DNA from: DAOUAJ01 sp034433615
GTDB taxonomy: Bacteria; Chloroflexota; Anaerolineae; DUEN01
Reading direction: 5' to 3'
Length of the DNA: 16,070 bases
Assembly: GCA_034433615.1 (NCBI GenBank)
Contig: DAOUAJ010000147.1
Coordinates: 1-16,070 of the forward strand
The position numbers and the translations under genes are program-made. The notes beneath the pieces are model-generated. The model worked only from the letters and a program-made list of their open reading frames with translations, was not told where the DNA came from and made no database searches. Below, in pieces: positions 7,512 to 14,917 of this stretch (position 1 is the stretch's first letter; every line of letters begins with the position of its first letter).

Positions 7512-8813
7512 TCAGTTCGATGGACAACTCAGAGCGGAAGCGTCGTCCACGAACATCACCGTCGTCCCACCGGTACCGTTGTTGAAAACCCCCCACTGTA
7601 GCCGGATCGTGGTACCACGATAGGCATCCAGGCTAAAGGCACGGTATTGCCATATTTGGGCGTTATTACGTTCCCACATCAGCGTGTCAATCCATATACC
7701 ACTTTGATTGAGGATCAGCAGATATTGCACATCTCCGGGCGTCGCGCCGCCAGCCTGAAGCTGCTGGATGTAGGCTTCCACGCTCTCAGCAGGGGCAGCA
7801 GGGACAGGCGCCACGTTTGCCTCAGCGACCTCCTGATCCACCACTTCTGCTGGAGTCGCTTCTGTCACACCCTCCTTCGTGGTGACGGCTACAGTCCCGG
7901 TCGAGCGTGGCCACATCCAGAAGCCCACCGTAGCAACGCCGCCACCGGGCACAGTGATCACCTGGTAGAAATCGGAATAGGAGTATAGATTGGTCGTGCC
8001 ATAGATGCCGGCCCGCATGGACCGGGTGCCGCTATGTTTCTGGGCGGTGCTATAACCCGCCGACCAGACCGTCGTTGGGATTCTCCAACCAGCCACGCTC
8101 TCGAAGCCACCATTGGTCAACATTTCTGTACAACCCGCTGGGCAGCTCAGGGCTGAAACCAGATCAATGTACATGGCCGTACGCGCCCCAGCGCCGTCAT
8201 TGTACACCCCCCACTGCAAGCGGATGGTGCGACCGGCATAAGCGCTCAGGTCGAAAGAGCGCGCTTGCCAGGTCTGGGCGTTGCTCAACTCCCACATCAA
8301 TGTGCCAATCCAGACCCCTTGCTGGTTCAGGATCAGGAGATACTGCACGTCGCCCGCCGCCACACCTTGCGCCCGCAAGCTATCCATATAGGCCTCGATC
8401 CCGCCGGGGAATGGATCTGCCGGCCTGGGTGCTAACGGTTCTGCAGCTTCCTTGGTGGCCCTCGTAGTCGAGGCGGATTTAGGCCACATCCAGAAGGTCA
8501 ATTGTGTCCCACTTACTGGGACGGTGATCACCTGATAGAAATCAGAGTAGCTGTAGCGATTGGCGGTGCCGTCAATCCCTGCCCGCATGGAGCGGGTACC
8601 GTCATAGGCTCGCGCCGTCGAATAGGCAGCCGACCAACTTGTGGTCGGGATGCCCCAGCCGCCGGTCACTTCAAAGCTGCCATTGCTGATCAATTCCACG
8701 CACCCGGCCGCGTTCGGCGCAGTCACACGAGACGCCTGGGCTGCGATGGGCGACACACTCAACCATAGCAGGCTGCCGACAAGCAACACGAACGTCAAGC
8801 TCCTGCGCATCAT
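7512..8813 (-). CDS. Secreted protein with two tandem jelly-roll-like repeats
   Basis: Start taken at ATG 8813 (MMRRSLTFVLL), eight bases after GGAG; the frame also opens at 8837, and residue numbers here count from that upstream ATG. A signal peptide of about 25 residues ends near SPIAAQA. The rest is an internal duplication: repeat 1 is 46-232 and repeat 2 is 236-438. Each has NG-FE, GW-IPTT-WSA-YSTA, GTRSMRAGI, YSYSDFYQVITVP, FWMWP, GDVQYLLILNQ, TLMWE-NAQ-WQ and TIRLQWGV-N-G. Each is bracketed by cysteines (C46/C232, C236/C438) and carries a variable Ala/Pro/Glu/Thr-rich insert (about 119-163 and 311-367). The pattern resembles carbohydrate-binding or MAM-like beta-sandwich modules of Chloroflexi exported proteins. 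No catalytic motif is seen; adhesion or glycan binding is a guess. Confidence 0.75.
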   Translation of the reverse strand: MMRRSLTFVLLVGSLLWLSVSPIAAQASRVTAPNAAGCVELISNGSFEVTGGWGIPTTSWSAAYSTARAYDGTRSMRAGIDGTANRYSYSDFYQVITVPVSGTQLTFWMWPKSASTTRATKEAAEPLAPRPADPFPGGIEAYMDSLRAQGVAAGDVQYLLILNQQGVWIGTLMWELSNAQTWQARSFDLSAYAGRTIRLQWGVYNDGAGARTAMYIDLVSALSCPAGCTEMLTNGGFESVAGWRIPTTVWSAGYSTAQKHSGTRSMRAGIYGTTNLYSYSDFYQVITVPGGGVATVGFWMWPRSTGTVAVTTKEGVTEATPAEVVDQEVAEANVAPVPAAPAESVEAYIQQLQAGGATPGDVQYLLILNQSGIWIDTLMWERNNAQIWQYRAFSLDAYRGTTIRLQWGVFNNGTGGTTVMFVDDASALSCPSN

Positions 8814-8842
8814 CTGCATCTCTCCTTTCACTTCCATGGCCT

Positions 8843-8878
8843 CAGGTGACCGGCACTTTCGGAAATGCCGATCACCTG
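8843..8878. repeat. Dispersed palindrome, family A copy 2
   Basis: CAGGTGACCGGCA (8843-8855) pairs with TGCCGATCACCTG (8866-8878) with one mismatch around CTTTCGGAAA. The order CAGGTGAC-x-GG-x-ACTTTC is shared with the element at 2829-2863. It lies 30 bases upstream of the secreted-protein start, within its probable leader. Confidence 0.65.
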
Positions 8879-8972
8879 GGCAATTACGGCCTTTCTACCA
8901 ATCAAGACGATGCTTGGAGTAAAACGTAACGCTATTTGCGTGGGAAAGCCCTATATTGGCGGCGATGACCGG

Positions 8973-9001
8973 TGGACGTGAAGCGTCTATGGTGTTATAC
9001 T
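8973..9001 (+). promoter_or_regulatory. Probable promoter of the DUF6391-like/holA pair
   Basis: TGGACG at 8973-8978, a 17-bp spacer and TATACT at 8996-9001. The -35 matches four of six and the -10 five of six consensus bases. The predicted start near 9008 leaves a leader of about 69 nt before ATG 9077. Confidence 0.45.
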
Positions 9002-9076
9002 TACCCGAGACGCAGGATCAGGTTGCGGTCTGTTCAAAGCGATGAGCGTCCAATCTAGCGCCGGAGGGGGCCGAGG

Positions 9077-9586
9077 ATGAGATTACCTGGTTTGCCACTT
9101 ATCCGCCGTATCCGCCAGCATCATGCCATTGAGCATGCGACGATTAACATCCTGATGCAGCGCAATCCGCGCCGGCACCTGATCGCGCGCAGCGACCCGG
9201 GCGGCTTTCAAGTCTACGGGGCGGTCGAGATGGAAGAACTGCGAGAAACCGTGAGTGAGGCTTTACAACGACTGCAATCGGGCGAACGCGATCTGGCCAT
9301 CCACCCCAACTGCGGCACCAACATCGTGACAGCGGGGGTGATGGCCGGTCTGACGGGGGTCATCGTCGCCGCGGGACAACGCCGCCGTTGGTGGGAACAG
9401 ATTCCCCTGGCCTTGCTGGCCACCACACTGGCTCTTCTGGCCGCGCAGCCTATCGGCTACCTGGCGCAGGCCCGTGTGACCACTCTGGCCGATGTGCGAG
9501 AGGTCCGCCTGGGCCGCATTGAACGCCGCGTCTGGGGCACAACCCCTGTCCATCGCGTCGTCCTTGTGCGGGAGCCGGTGCGGTGA
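9077..9586 (+). CDS. DUF6391-like membrane protein with HxxEH motif
   Basis: 169 residues, with GGAGGGGG six bases before the ATG. The N-terminal segment RIRQHHAIEHATINIL has H16-x-x-E19-H20, followed by SDPGGFQVYG and a strongly patterned LAIHPNCGTN (H76, C79). Two hydrophobic segments follow (about 83-99 and 109-129), then a basic C-terminal tail. This looks like the DUF6391 family seen in Cyanobacteria and Chloroflexi, recognised from memory of the HAxEHAT and HPNCGTN motifs. HxxEH is also the zinc motif of inverted zincins (M16 peptidases), so metal binding is possible but unproven. The stop overlaps the GTG start of holA by four bases, which implies translational coupling. No function is known to me. 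Confidence 0.7.
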   Translation: MRLPGLPLIRRIRQHHAIEHATINILMQRNPRRHLIARSDPGGFQVYGAVEMEELRETVSEALQRLQSGERDLAIHPNCGTNIVTAGVMAGLTGVIVAAGQRRRWWEQIPLALLATTLALLAAQPIGYLAQARVTTLADVREVRLGRIERRVWGTTPVHRVVLVREPVR

Positions 9587-10611
9587 TTTACCTGATCCAC
9601 GGTGAGGAAGAGTTTCTGCGCTCCCGCCACCTGGCTGAAATCAAGCAACAAGCTGGCCCGCCCGACCTGGTGGAGCTGAACACGACCGAGCTGGACGGCA
9701 ATCGCCTCACCTTAGGCGAACTACAGAACGCAGCCGACGTCGTGCCGTTCCTTTGCGAACGTCGCCTGGTCATCGTCCACGGCTGGCTGAAGCGTTTCGA
9801 CGACCGTGGCCAGATCGGGGAGAAGGGCCAATCTCCAGAACTGGAGAGGCTCCTGAACTACCTGGATCGAGTTCCAGAGACCACTGAACTGGTATTCGTC
9901 GAGGCACAGCAACTGGGCGACAACCACCGGGTCCTGGGCCATCTGCTCTCCCTGGCAGAATCCGGCAAGGCTCGCGTCTACCTCTGCCAGGCCCCTAAGC
10001 CTCGTGACCTGCCCCACTGGGTGAGCCATCATGCTCGGGCCAAGGGAGCTACGATCTCACCGGATGCGGCGACGGCCCTGGCAGATGCCATCGGACCGGA
10101 CCTGCGGCTAATTGATGTCGAGCTGGAGAAACTGATTACTTACGTGGGACCTGACCGGCGTATCGAGGTAGCTGATGTGGAAGAGATAGTGCCCTACGCG
10201 CAGGTGGGCAATATCTTCAAGCTGGCCGATGCCATCGCCGAGCGCCGGGCGAGGGATGCCTTCTCCTTGCTCCATCAATTGAGGGAGGCTGGGGCCGCGG
10301 CTCCCTACCTGCTGACGATGATTGATCGGCAGTTCCGCATTCTGCTACAGGTCAGCCAACTCACTCAAGCCGGCCTCTCTACGGACGAGATCGCTTCCCA
10401 ATTGCGGCTGCGCGACTTCATGGTCAGGCGAGCGGCACAGCAGGCCCGGCATTGGACGCCGGCCGAGATCATTGCCGCGTTCGAGATCCTCCTGTCCACG
10501 GACGTGGCGATCAAGACGGGGCAGGCGGACGAGGACACCGCGCTCCATCTGATGCTGGTTGACTTGCTCTCCCGATCCAGGCCACACCCCACAGGTCAGC
10601 AACCATCGTAG
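9583..10611 (+). CDS. holA: DNA polymerase III delta subunit
   Basis: 342 residues, the usual HolA length. The GTG start overlaps the preceding stop (GTGA). It gives the typical N-terminus MIYLIHGEEEFL, in which the AAA+-like fold has no working Walker A. Other family landmarks are the VVPFLCERRLVIVHG segment near 53, LIDVELEKLITYVG near 175-190, the NIFKLADAIAERRARDAFSLL segment near 208-228, and the C-terminal helical collar with DVAIKTGQADEDTALHLMLVDLL. Delta opens the sliding-clamp ring within the clamp loader during replication. It shares a transcript with the DUF6391-like gene; a functional link is not implied. Confidence 0.95.
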   Translation: MIYLIHGEEEFLRSRHLAEIKQQAGPPDLVELNTTELDGNRLTLGELQNAADVVPFLCERRLVIVHGWLKRFDDRGQIGEKGQSPELERLLNYLDRVPETTELVFVEAQQLGDNHRVLGHLLSLAESGKARVYLCQAPKPRDLPHWVSHHARAKGATISPDAATALADAIGPDLRLIDVELEKLITYVGPDRRIEVADVEEIVPYAQVGNIFKLADAIAERRARDAFSLLHQLREAGAAAPYLLTMIDRQFRILLQVSQLTQAGLSTDEIASQLRLRDFMVRRAAQQARHWTPAEIIAAFEILLSTDVAIKTGQADEDTALHLMLVDLLSRSRPHPTGQQPS

Positions 10612-10625
10612 CCTTACGTCTTCTC

Positions 10626-10659
10626 AGACTCGAAGGGTTTGGCGAAACCCTTCAGGTCT
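10626..10659. repeat. Dispersed palindrome, family B copy 1
   Basis: A 15-position stem with one mismatch and one wobble (10626-10640 with 10645-10659) and loop GGCG; the core is CGAAGGGTTT with AAACCCTTC. It lies between the convergent holA and the small membrane-protein gene and may end transcription from either side. It shares its core with the hairpin at 14844-14883. Confidence 0.6.
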
Positions 10660-10676
10660 GGCGACGCGCAAGAGCC

Positions 10677-11066
10677 TCATTCAGCCCTCCAGTCGCCTGC
10701 CTCAACCGTGTCGTCCCACGCTTCGGACCATCCATCGCCACCCACGATGCGAAATTGCCTCCCCGAAGGAGGTGGCAACGGAGGAGGATTCGACGTCGGC
10801 GGTAACCATGAGGACTGTTGCGCGCCTGGACTGACCACGATCACTGGAGGCACGTAACGTTCCGGGTATGACCGCTCACCGGACGACCGCTCGGCGGCGG
10901 ACCGACGGGTAGCAGCAATGATGAGCAGGCTGGTGGGGATGGAGGCGATCACACCAAACACCACGCCGATCACTACGGCCATGGCATCTGTGCTCATACG
11001 CTGTCCAATGACAATGGCCAACGCCACCAGAAAGGCGATAAACCCCAAACCAAGTAGACGCCTCAT
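10677..11066 (-). CDS. Small two-helix membrane protein with Pro-rich tail
   Basis: 129 residues, not assigned to a named family. Two hydrophobic helices are at about 3-22 (LLGLGFIAFLVALAIVIG) and 29-51 (AVVIGVVFGVIASIPTSLLI). An Arg/Ser/Glu-rich linker follows, then a Pro-rich stretch around 92-100 and an acidic, Trp-containing end. GGAG lies seven bases upstream of ATG 11066. It starts 14 bases after the FtsK-like stop, so the two form an operon, and it could in principle give the soluble ATPase a membrane partner. The latter is inference from position only. Confidence 0.6.
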   Translation of the reverse strand: MRRLLGLGFIAFLVALAIVIGQRMSTDAMAVVIGVVFGVIASIPTSLLIIAATRRSAAERSSGERSYPERYVPPVIVVSPGAQQSSWLPPTSNPPPLPPPSGRQFRIVGGDGWSEAWDDTVEAGDWRAE

Positions 11067-11080
11067 GTCGAACTCCGTCC

Positions 11081-12229
11081 CTAATGTACAGGGGTGCTAG
11101 GGTGCCATCTGAGCAGGGGAGCAGAGGTGCCGAGGTGCTGAGGTGCCCTGTCCCCTTGCTCCTCGGCTCCCTCGCTCCCCAGCTCCCTGGCTCCCCTGCC
11201 CCCTTGCCAGCGGCGCGAGCTGCGCGAGCCTTCTCGCAACGTGCGCACGACCCGGCTTGCCTCGTCCAGGCTGATGTAGGCTGCCTGGAAGCGCCAGACC
11301 TGCCCATGGGTGACCAGTAGAAAATCGCCCCGGCCCAGCAGTTTCTCCGCGCCAGAGCCGGCCAGCCCCGTGGCCACCTTGGCCTCCTCCGGCGTGGTCA
11401 CCGTTCCCACCAGCCGTACAGGAATGTTAGCCCTGGTCAGGGAACCGACAGCCGCAGCGGTGGGTTTCTGCGTAGCCAGAACCAGGTGGATGCCCGCCTC
11501 TCGGCCTCGCTGCGCCAGGCGCCGAATGCCAGACTCCACCAGCGCGCCGCCAGCTTCCACGAGATCGGCCAATTCGTCCACGGCGACGACGACATGCGGC
11601 GTACTTCGTTGTTCCCGGTCTCGCCGTTCCATCTCCTCTACCAGGCGCTGGAGGATGAGCCCGGCCTCCGTTGCATCCAGCGCTGGTGGCACCAGCAGAT
11701 GTGGCAGATCAAACAACGGCGAAAGCCCGCGCCCCTTCGGGTCGAGCAAGACGATCTGAAGATGCCCCTGGGGATTGTGCAGTGCCAGGCTGAGGAGGAG
11801 CGAGCGCAGCAGGGCCGTCTTGCCGCTTCCACTTGTGCCGGCGATCAACACATGGACCACATCGGGGCTGGGCAGTCTGAGTAACAGGGGCACACCGGTG
11901 CTGTCGAGGCCAAGCACCGCGGTCAAGGGTGGGATACGGGCCAGCCGGCGGCAGAGAGGCAATAGCGCCACCTCGGCCGGCGCGTCGCGTGGAACCTCCA
12001 CGTGGATGGTGCTGCCGCTGCGATACACCCGCGCCGAGCGCACCCCCAGCGCCATCGCGATCTCCTCGGCCAAGTTGCTGACCTGGCGCACACGGGTGCC
12101 CAGGGACGTGGTCACATCGAAGCGGATCACGCGGGGCATCACCGTTCCCCCCCATACCCGGCCAGGAATTTTGTGTGACTGCAGGACTGTCTCGATCTGA
12201 GCGGCCTCCAATTCCAATCGGCGACGCAT
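11081..12229 (-). CDS. FtsK/SpoIIIE-type ATPase, short and soluble
   Basis: 382 residues. The motor core is clear: Walker A G131-TSGSGKT, Walker B VVVAVDEL (D218, E219), the LATQKP sensor (251-256) and the GAEKLLGRGDFL signature near 293-304. Before it is an alpha/beta region resembling the part that precedes the FtsK motor (about 35-80). Unlike chromosome-segregating FtsK (often 750 or more residues), it has no N-terminal membrane helices and no C-terminal gamma winged helix. The motor ends near 330, and the tail from about 342 is encoded by low-complexity repeat DNA. A strong ribosome binding site (GGAGG, five bases) precedes ATG 12229. The promoter carries near-LexA boxes. Its role could be DNA pumping in repair, conjugation-like transfer or segregation; sequence alone does not decide. 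Confidence 0.9.
   Translation of the reverse strand: MRRRLELEAAQIETVLQSHKIPGRVWGGTVMPRVIRFDVTTSLGTRVRQVSNLAEEIAMALGVRSARVYRSGSTIHVEVPRDAPAEVALLPLCRRLARIPPLTAVLGLDSTGVPLLLRLPSPDVVHVLIAGTSGSGKTALLRSLLLSLALHNPQGHLQIVLLDPKGRGLSPLFDLPHLLVPPALDATEAGLILQRLVEEMERRDREQRSTPHVVVAVDELADLVEAGGALVESGIRRLAQRGREAGIHLVLATQKPTAAAVGSLTRANIPVRLVGTVTTPEEAKVATGLAGSGAEKLLGRGDFLLVTHGQVWRFQAAYISLDEASRVVRTLREGSRSSRRWQGGRGARELGSEGAEEQGDRAPQHLGTSAPLLRWHPSTPVH
11093..11205. repeat. Low-complexity GCTCC-type repeat at the ftsK-like 3' end
   Basis: Degenerate 8-9 nt units: GGTGC(C/T)GAG-like units on the left half and GCTCCC-like units on the right half, so the two halves are loosely complementary. One exact pair is GCAGGGGAGC (11113-11122) with GCTCCCCTGC (11190-11199). 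The block encodes the last 40 or so residues of the FtsK-like protein. It looks like an intergenic repeat that has run into the gene and replaced or extended its end. Confidence 0.6.
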
Positions 12230-12282
12230 AGGAACCTCCGCGCAGATGGATACTTGATGGACACAAAGGATTGCTTCCCGGT

Positions 12283-12328
12283 ATAGACCAAATGTTCTAT
12301 TCCCATTGTATCAGAACATTTGGTCTAT
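12283..12328. promoter_or_regulatory. Perfect 16-bp inverted repeat, candidate double LexA operator
   Basis: ATAGACCAAATGTTCT (12283-12298) and AGAACATTTGGTCTAT (12313-12328) are exact complements separated by 14 bp. Each arm contains GAACATTTGGTC in one orientation or the other, one base from the GAAC-N4-GTTC LexA box. The right arm fills the spacer of the ftsK-like promoter and the left arm covers its start region. It lies in the divergent gap between the ftsK-like gene and thrC, so another regulator is also possible. Confidence 0.65.
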
Positions 12329-12333
12329 GTCAA
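12305..12333 (-). promoter_or_regulatory. Promoter of the ftsK-like operon
   Basis: On the minus strand there is TTGACA (12328-12333 plus), a 17-bp spacer and TACAAT (12305-12310), close to the sigma70 consensus. The spacer holds one arm of the inverted repeat, in the same place as the LexA box in the lexA promoter. The leader to ATG 12229 is about 70 nt. Confidence 0.75.
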
Positions 12334-12377
12334 ATCTGATTTCCTGACCGGTTTAGCCGGGTCATGGATGGCCCTCA

Positions 12378-12406
12378 TTGACAAAGTGCGCCTGCGATGG
12401 TACATT
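12378..12406 (+). promoter_or_regulatory. thrC promoter
   Basis: TTGACA at 12378-12383, a 17-bp spacer and TACATT at 12401-12406. The predicted start near 12413 leaves a leader of only about 24 nt before ATG 12437, so no leader-based attenuation is apparent. The inverted repeat lies 50 bp upstream and would not block this promoter directly. Confidence 0.65.
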
Positions 12407-12436
12407 GGCTGTACCCATCTTAAGTGCTACGGGTGA

Positions 12437-13780
12437 ATGGCTATGACGTACTCTGCCTGGTTCCAATGCATTCGCGGCTGCTCCGGCCGTTACTCCCTCT
12501 ACGAGGTCATCTACCAGTGTCCCACCTGCGGTGGCCTGCTGGAGGTAGCCCACGATATTGAGGCGCTGCGGGATCGCGGCCCGGCTGCCTGGATGCGGCT
12601 GTTCGAGCGGCGCGCCCGCGCCACCGAGTGGCCCTACGGCTCCGGCGTGTGGGGCAAAAAGGAATGGGTCGTCCCCGACATTGACAACAACTGCATCGTC
12701 TCGATGTATGAGGGGCACACCAACCTCTTCTGGGCCGAACGGCTGGGCCAGCAGATCGGCTTGCCTGACCTGTGGGTGAAACTGTGCGGCAACAGCCACA
12801 CCGGATCGTTCAAGGACCTGGGGATGACGGTGCTGGTCAGCGTCGTCCGTCAGATGATCACTCGGGGCCAGCCCATCCGCGCTGTGGCCTGCGCCTCTAC
12901 CGGCGACACCTCAGCCGCGTTGGCGGCTTATGGCGCCGCCGCTGGCATCCCCACCATTGTCTTCCTGCCCCGCGGCAAGGTCAGCACCGCCCAACTGATC
13001 CAGCCCATCGCCAACGGCGCGCTGGTCCTGGCGTTGGACACTGATTTCGACGGCTGCATGCGCGTCGTGAAAGAGGTTACCCAGGATAACACCATCTACC
13101 TGGCCAACTCGATGAACTCCCTGCGCATCGAAGGCCAGAAGACGGTGGGGATCGAGATCGTCCAGCAGTTCGATTGGGCGGTGCCGGACTGGATCATCAT
13201 TCCGGTGGGGAATCTGGGCAACATCGCCGCGTTGGGCAAGGGGCTCTTGATGATGCAGGACCTGGGGCTCATCAACAAGCTGCCCCGGCTGGTAGCGGCG
13301 CAGGCAGCCAAAGCCAACCCACTTTACCAGAGTTATCTCCAGGGATTCCGGGAGAAGGTGATCGTCCATGCTCAGAAGACCCTGGCCTCGGCTATCCAGA
13401 TCGGCGACCCGGTGAGTTACGAGAAGGCAGTGCGGGTCTTGCAACAGTTTGATGGACTGGTGGAGCAGGCGACCGAGCACGAGCTGGCCAACGCGGCCGC
13501 GCAGGCCGATCGCACCGGCATGTACACCTGTCCCCATACGGGCGTAGCCCTGGCGGTGCTGTTTAAATTGCGCGAGCAGGGGATCATCCAGGGTCACGAG
13601 CGGGTAGTGGTGATCTCGACGGCCCATGGGCTGAAGTTCACCCAGTTCAAGCTGGGGTACCATGAGGACACGCTGGAGGAGGTGGAGGCGATGCACGCCA
13701 ACCCGCCTGTCTACCTGCCGGCGGATGTGAAGGTGGTGCAGGACGTTATCGCCCGCCGCCTGGAGGCGATGGCCCGGTGA
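12437..13780 (+). CDS. thrC: Threonine synthase
   Basis: 447 residues. A PLP-dependent enzyme that converts O-phospho-L-homoserine to threonine. The PLP lysine is K126 in GNSHTGSFKDLGM, and the phosphate-binding loop is seen as PVGNLGNIAALGKG near 255-268. The N-terminus begins with a zinc-ribbon-like pair, C11-x3-C15 and C28-x2-C31 (YQCPTCGGLLE), found in many long-form threonine synthases. Near the C-terminus, STAHGLKFTQFK is typical of the family. It starts at ATG 12437 after a modest GGGTGA; an ATG two codons later is also possible. It is followed by a ThiF-like gene after 19 bases, probably in one operon. Confidence 0.95.
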   Translation: MAMTYSAWFQCIRGCSGRYSLYEVIYQCPTCGGLLEVAHDIEALRDRGPAAWMRLFERRARATEWPYGSGVWGKKEWVVPDIDNNCIVSMYEGHTNLFWAERLGQQIGLPDLWVKLCGNSHTGSFKDLGMTVLVSVVRQMITRGQPIRAVACASTGDTSAALAAYGAAAGIPTIVFLPRGKVSTAQLIQPIANGALVLALDTDFDGCMRVVKEVTQDNTIYLANSMNSLRIEGQKTVGIEIVQQFDWAVPDWIIIPVGNLGNIAALGKGLLMMQDLGLINKLPRLVAAQAAKANPLYQSYLQGFREKVIVHAQKTLASAIQIGDPVSYEKAVRVLQQFDGLVEQATEHELANAAAQADRTGMYTCPHTGVALAVLFKLREQGIIQGHERVVVISTAHGLKFTQFKLGYHEDTLEEVEAMHANPPVYLPADVKVVQDVIARRLEAMAR

Positions 13781-13799
13781 TCCGGATTCAGGATACGGG

Positions 13800-14837
13800 A
13801 TGCAGGACGTAGAACGCAGAGATTTAGGCCGTTACGGTCGGCAGATCCTCTTCCCTGCGCTGGGGGAGGCGGGGCAGCGCCGCCTGCTGGACGCGCGCGT
13901 GACCGTCGTGGGGTGTGGCGCGATTGGCAGCGTGATCGCTAACCATCTGGCCCGGGCGGGTGTGGGGCACCTGCGCGTTGTAGACCGGGATTTCGTGGAA
14001 CTCAACAACCTGCACCGCCAGGCCCTGTTTGACGAAGATGACGTAGCGCAAGCGTTGCCCAAGGCCGTGGCCGCGGCCCACAAGTTGCGCCAGATCAACA
14101 GCCAGATCGCCATCGAGGAGGTAGTGGCCGACGTCAGCCCTGGCAACGTGCTAGGACTGATCCAGGACGCAGACCTGGTCATGGACGGCACGGACAACAT
14201 GGAGACGCGCTACCTGCTTAACGATGCCTGCGTGCGCCTGGAGAAGCCCTGGGTCTACGCGGGCGCAGTGGCCTCCTACGGCATGACCATGACCATCGTC
14301 CCGCACCGGACGGCCTGCCTGCGCTGCGTCATGCCCCAGCCGCCGGCCCCCGGCACCCTGGCGACGTGCGACACGGCCGGTGTGCTCGGCCCGGCTGTGG
14401 CTGTGATCGCTTCTATCGCGGCTGGTGAAGCACTGAAGTGGTTGGCCGGCATGGGCGAGGTCAACCGCGGCATGTTGCACTTTGATCTGATGGACAATCG
14501 GCTGGAGCAGTTCGCGAGCGGCAGCCCTCAGCCTGATTGTCCTACCTGTGGTCAGGGTGAGTACACGTTCCTGAACGCGGAGGTGGGGACGCAATCGGTA
14601 GCCCTGTGTGGTCGCAACGCCGTGCAGGTGTCCGTGGCTGGCGCGCCGCCTCTCGATCTGGCCCGATTGGCCTGTACGCTGCAGAACATTGGCCGGGTGC
14701 GCGTCACCCCTTACCTGCTGCGGGCCGAGGTGGACGGGTATGAGTTCACCATCTTTCCCGACGGCCGGGCGATCATCAAGGGGACCGATGACCCGGCTGT
14801 GGCCCGTGCACTCTATGCCCGCTACATCGGGCATTGA
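13800..14837 (+). CDS. ThiF/MoeB/HesA-family sulfur-carrier adenylyltransferase
   Basis: 345 residues. An E1-like enzyme that adenylates the C-terminal Gly-Gly of a sulfur-carrier protein (ThiS or MoaD type) for thiamine or molybdopterin synthesis. The nucleotide-binding motif VVGCGAIGS is at 36-44, R73 is in NNLHRQ, and D130 is in MDGTDN. The zinc cysteines are C173, C176, C247 and C250, and the candidate catalytic cysteine is C190 in ATCDTAGVLGP. After the zinc site comes an extra domain of about 85 residues ending FTIFPDGRAIIKGT...ALYARYIG, instead of a rhodanese. I have seen this tail in ThiF-type proteins, but it does not decide between ThiF and MoeB. AGGA lies six bases before the ATG. 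No carrier protein gene is near. Confidence 0.92.
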   Translation: MQDVERRDLGRYGRQILFPALGEAGQRRLLDARVTVVGCGAIGSVIANHLARAGVGHLRVVDRDFVELNNLHRQALFDEDDVAQALPKAVAAAHKLRQINSQIAIEEVVADVSPGNVLGLIQDADLVMDGTDNMETRYLLNDACVRLEKPWVYAGAVASYGMTMTIVPHRTACLRCVMPQPPAPGTLATCDTAGVLGPAVAVIASIAAGEALKWLAGMGEVNRGMLHFDLMDNRLEQFASGSPQPDCPTCGQGEYTFLNAEVGTQSVALCGRNAVQVSVAGAPPLDLARLACTLQNIGRVRVTPYLLRAEVDGYEFTIFPDGRAIIKGTDDPAVARALYARYIGH

Positions 14838-14843
14838 GCGTAG

Positions 14844-14883
14844 CGGACACCCGAAGGGTTTTGGAAGACCCTTCGGGTGTCCG
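14844..14883. repeat. Dispersed palindrome, family B copy 2 (strong hairpin)
   Basis: A 16-bp perfect stem (14844-14859 with 14868-14883), CGGACACCCGAAGGGT with its complement, around TTTTGGAAG-type loop bases. It starts seven bases after the adenylyltransferase stop. There is no T-run, so it is not a classical terminator. The core CGAAGGGTTT...ACCCTTC is shared with the hairpin at 10626-10659. Confidence 0.7.
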
Positions 14884-14917
14884 TTGCAGTATCATACTTA
14901 AAAACAAGGAGGGTGTT

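Noticed and set aside
12283..12328. Terminal inverted repeats of a miniature mobile element
   Set aside because: Only 14 bp separate the arms, no flanking direct repeat is evident, and the arms coincide with promoter elements, so an operator is the better reading.
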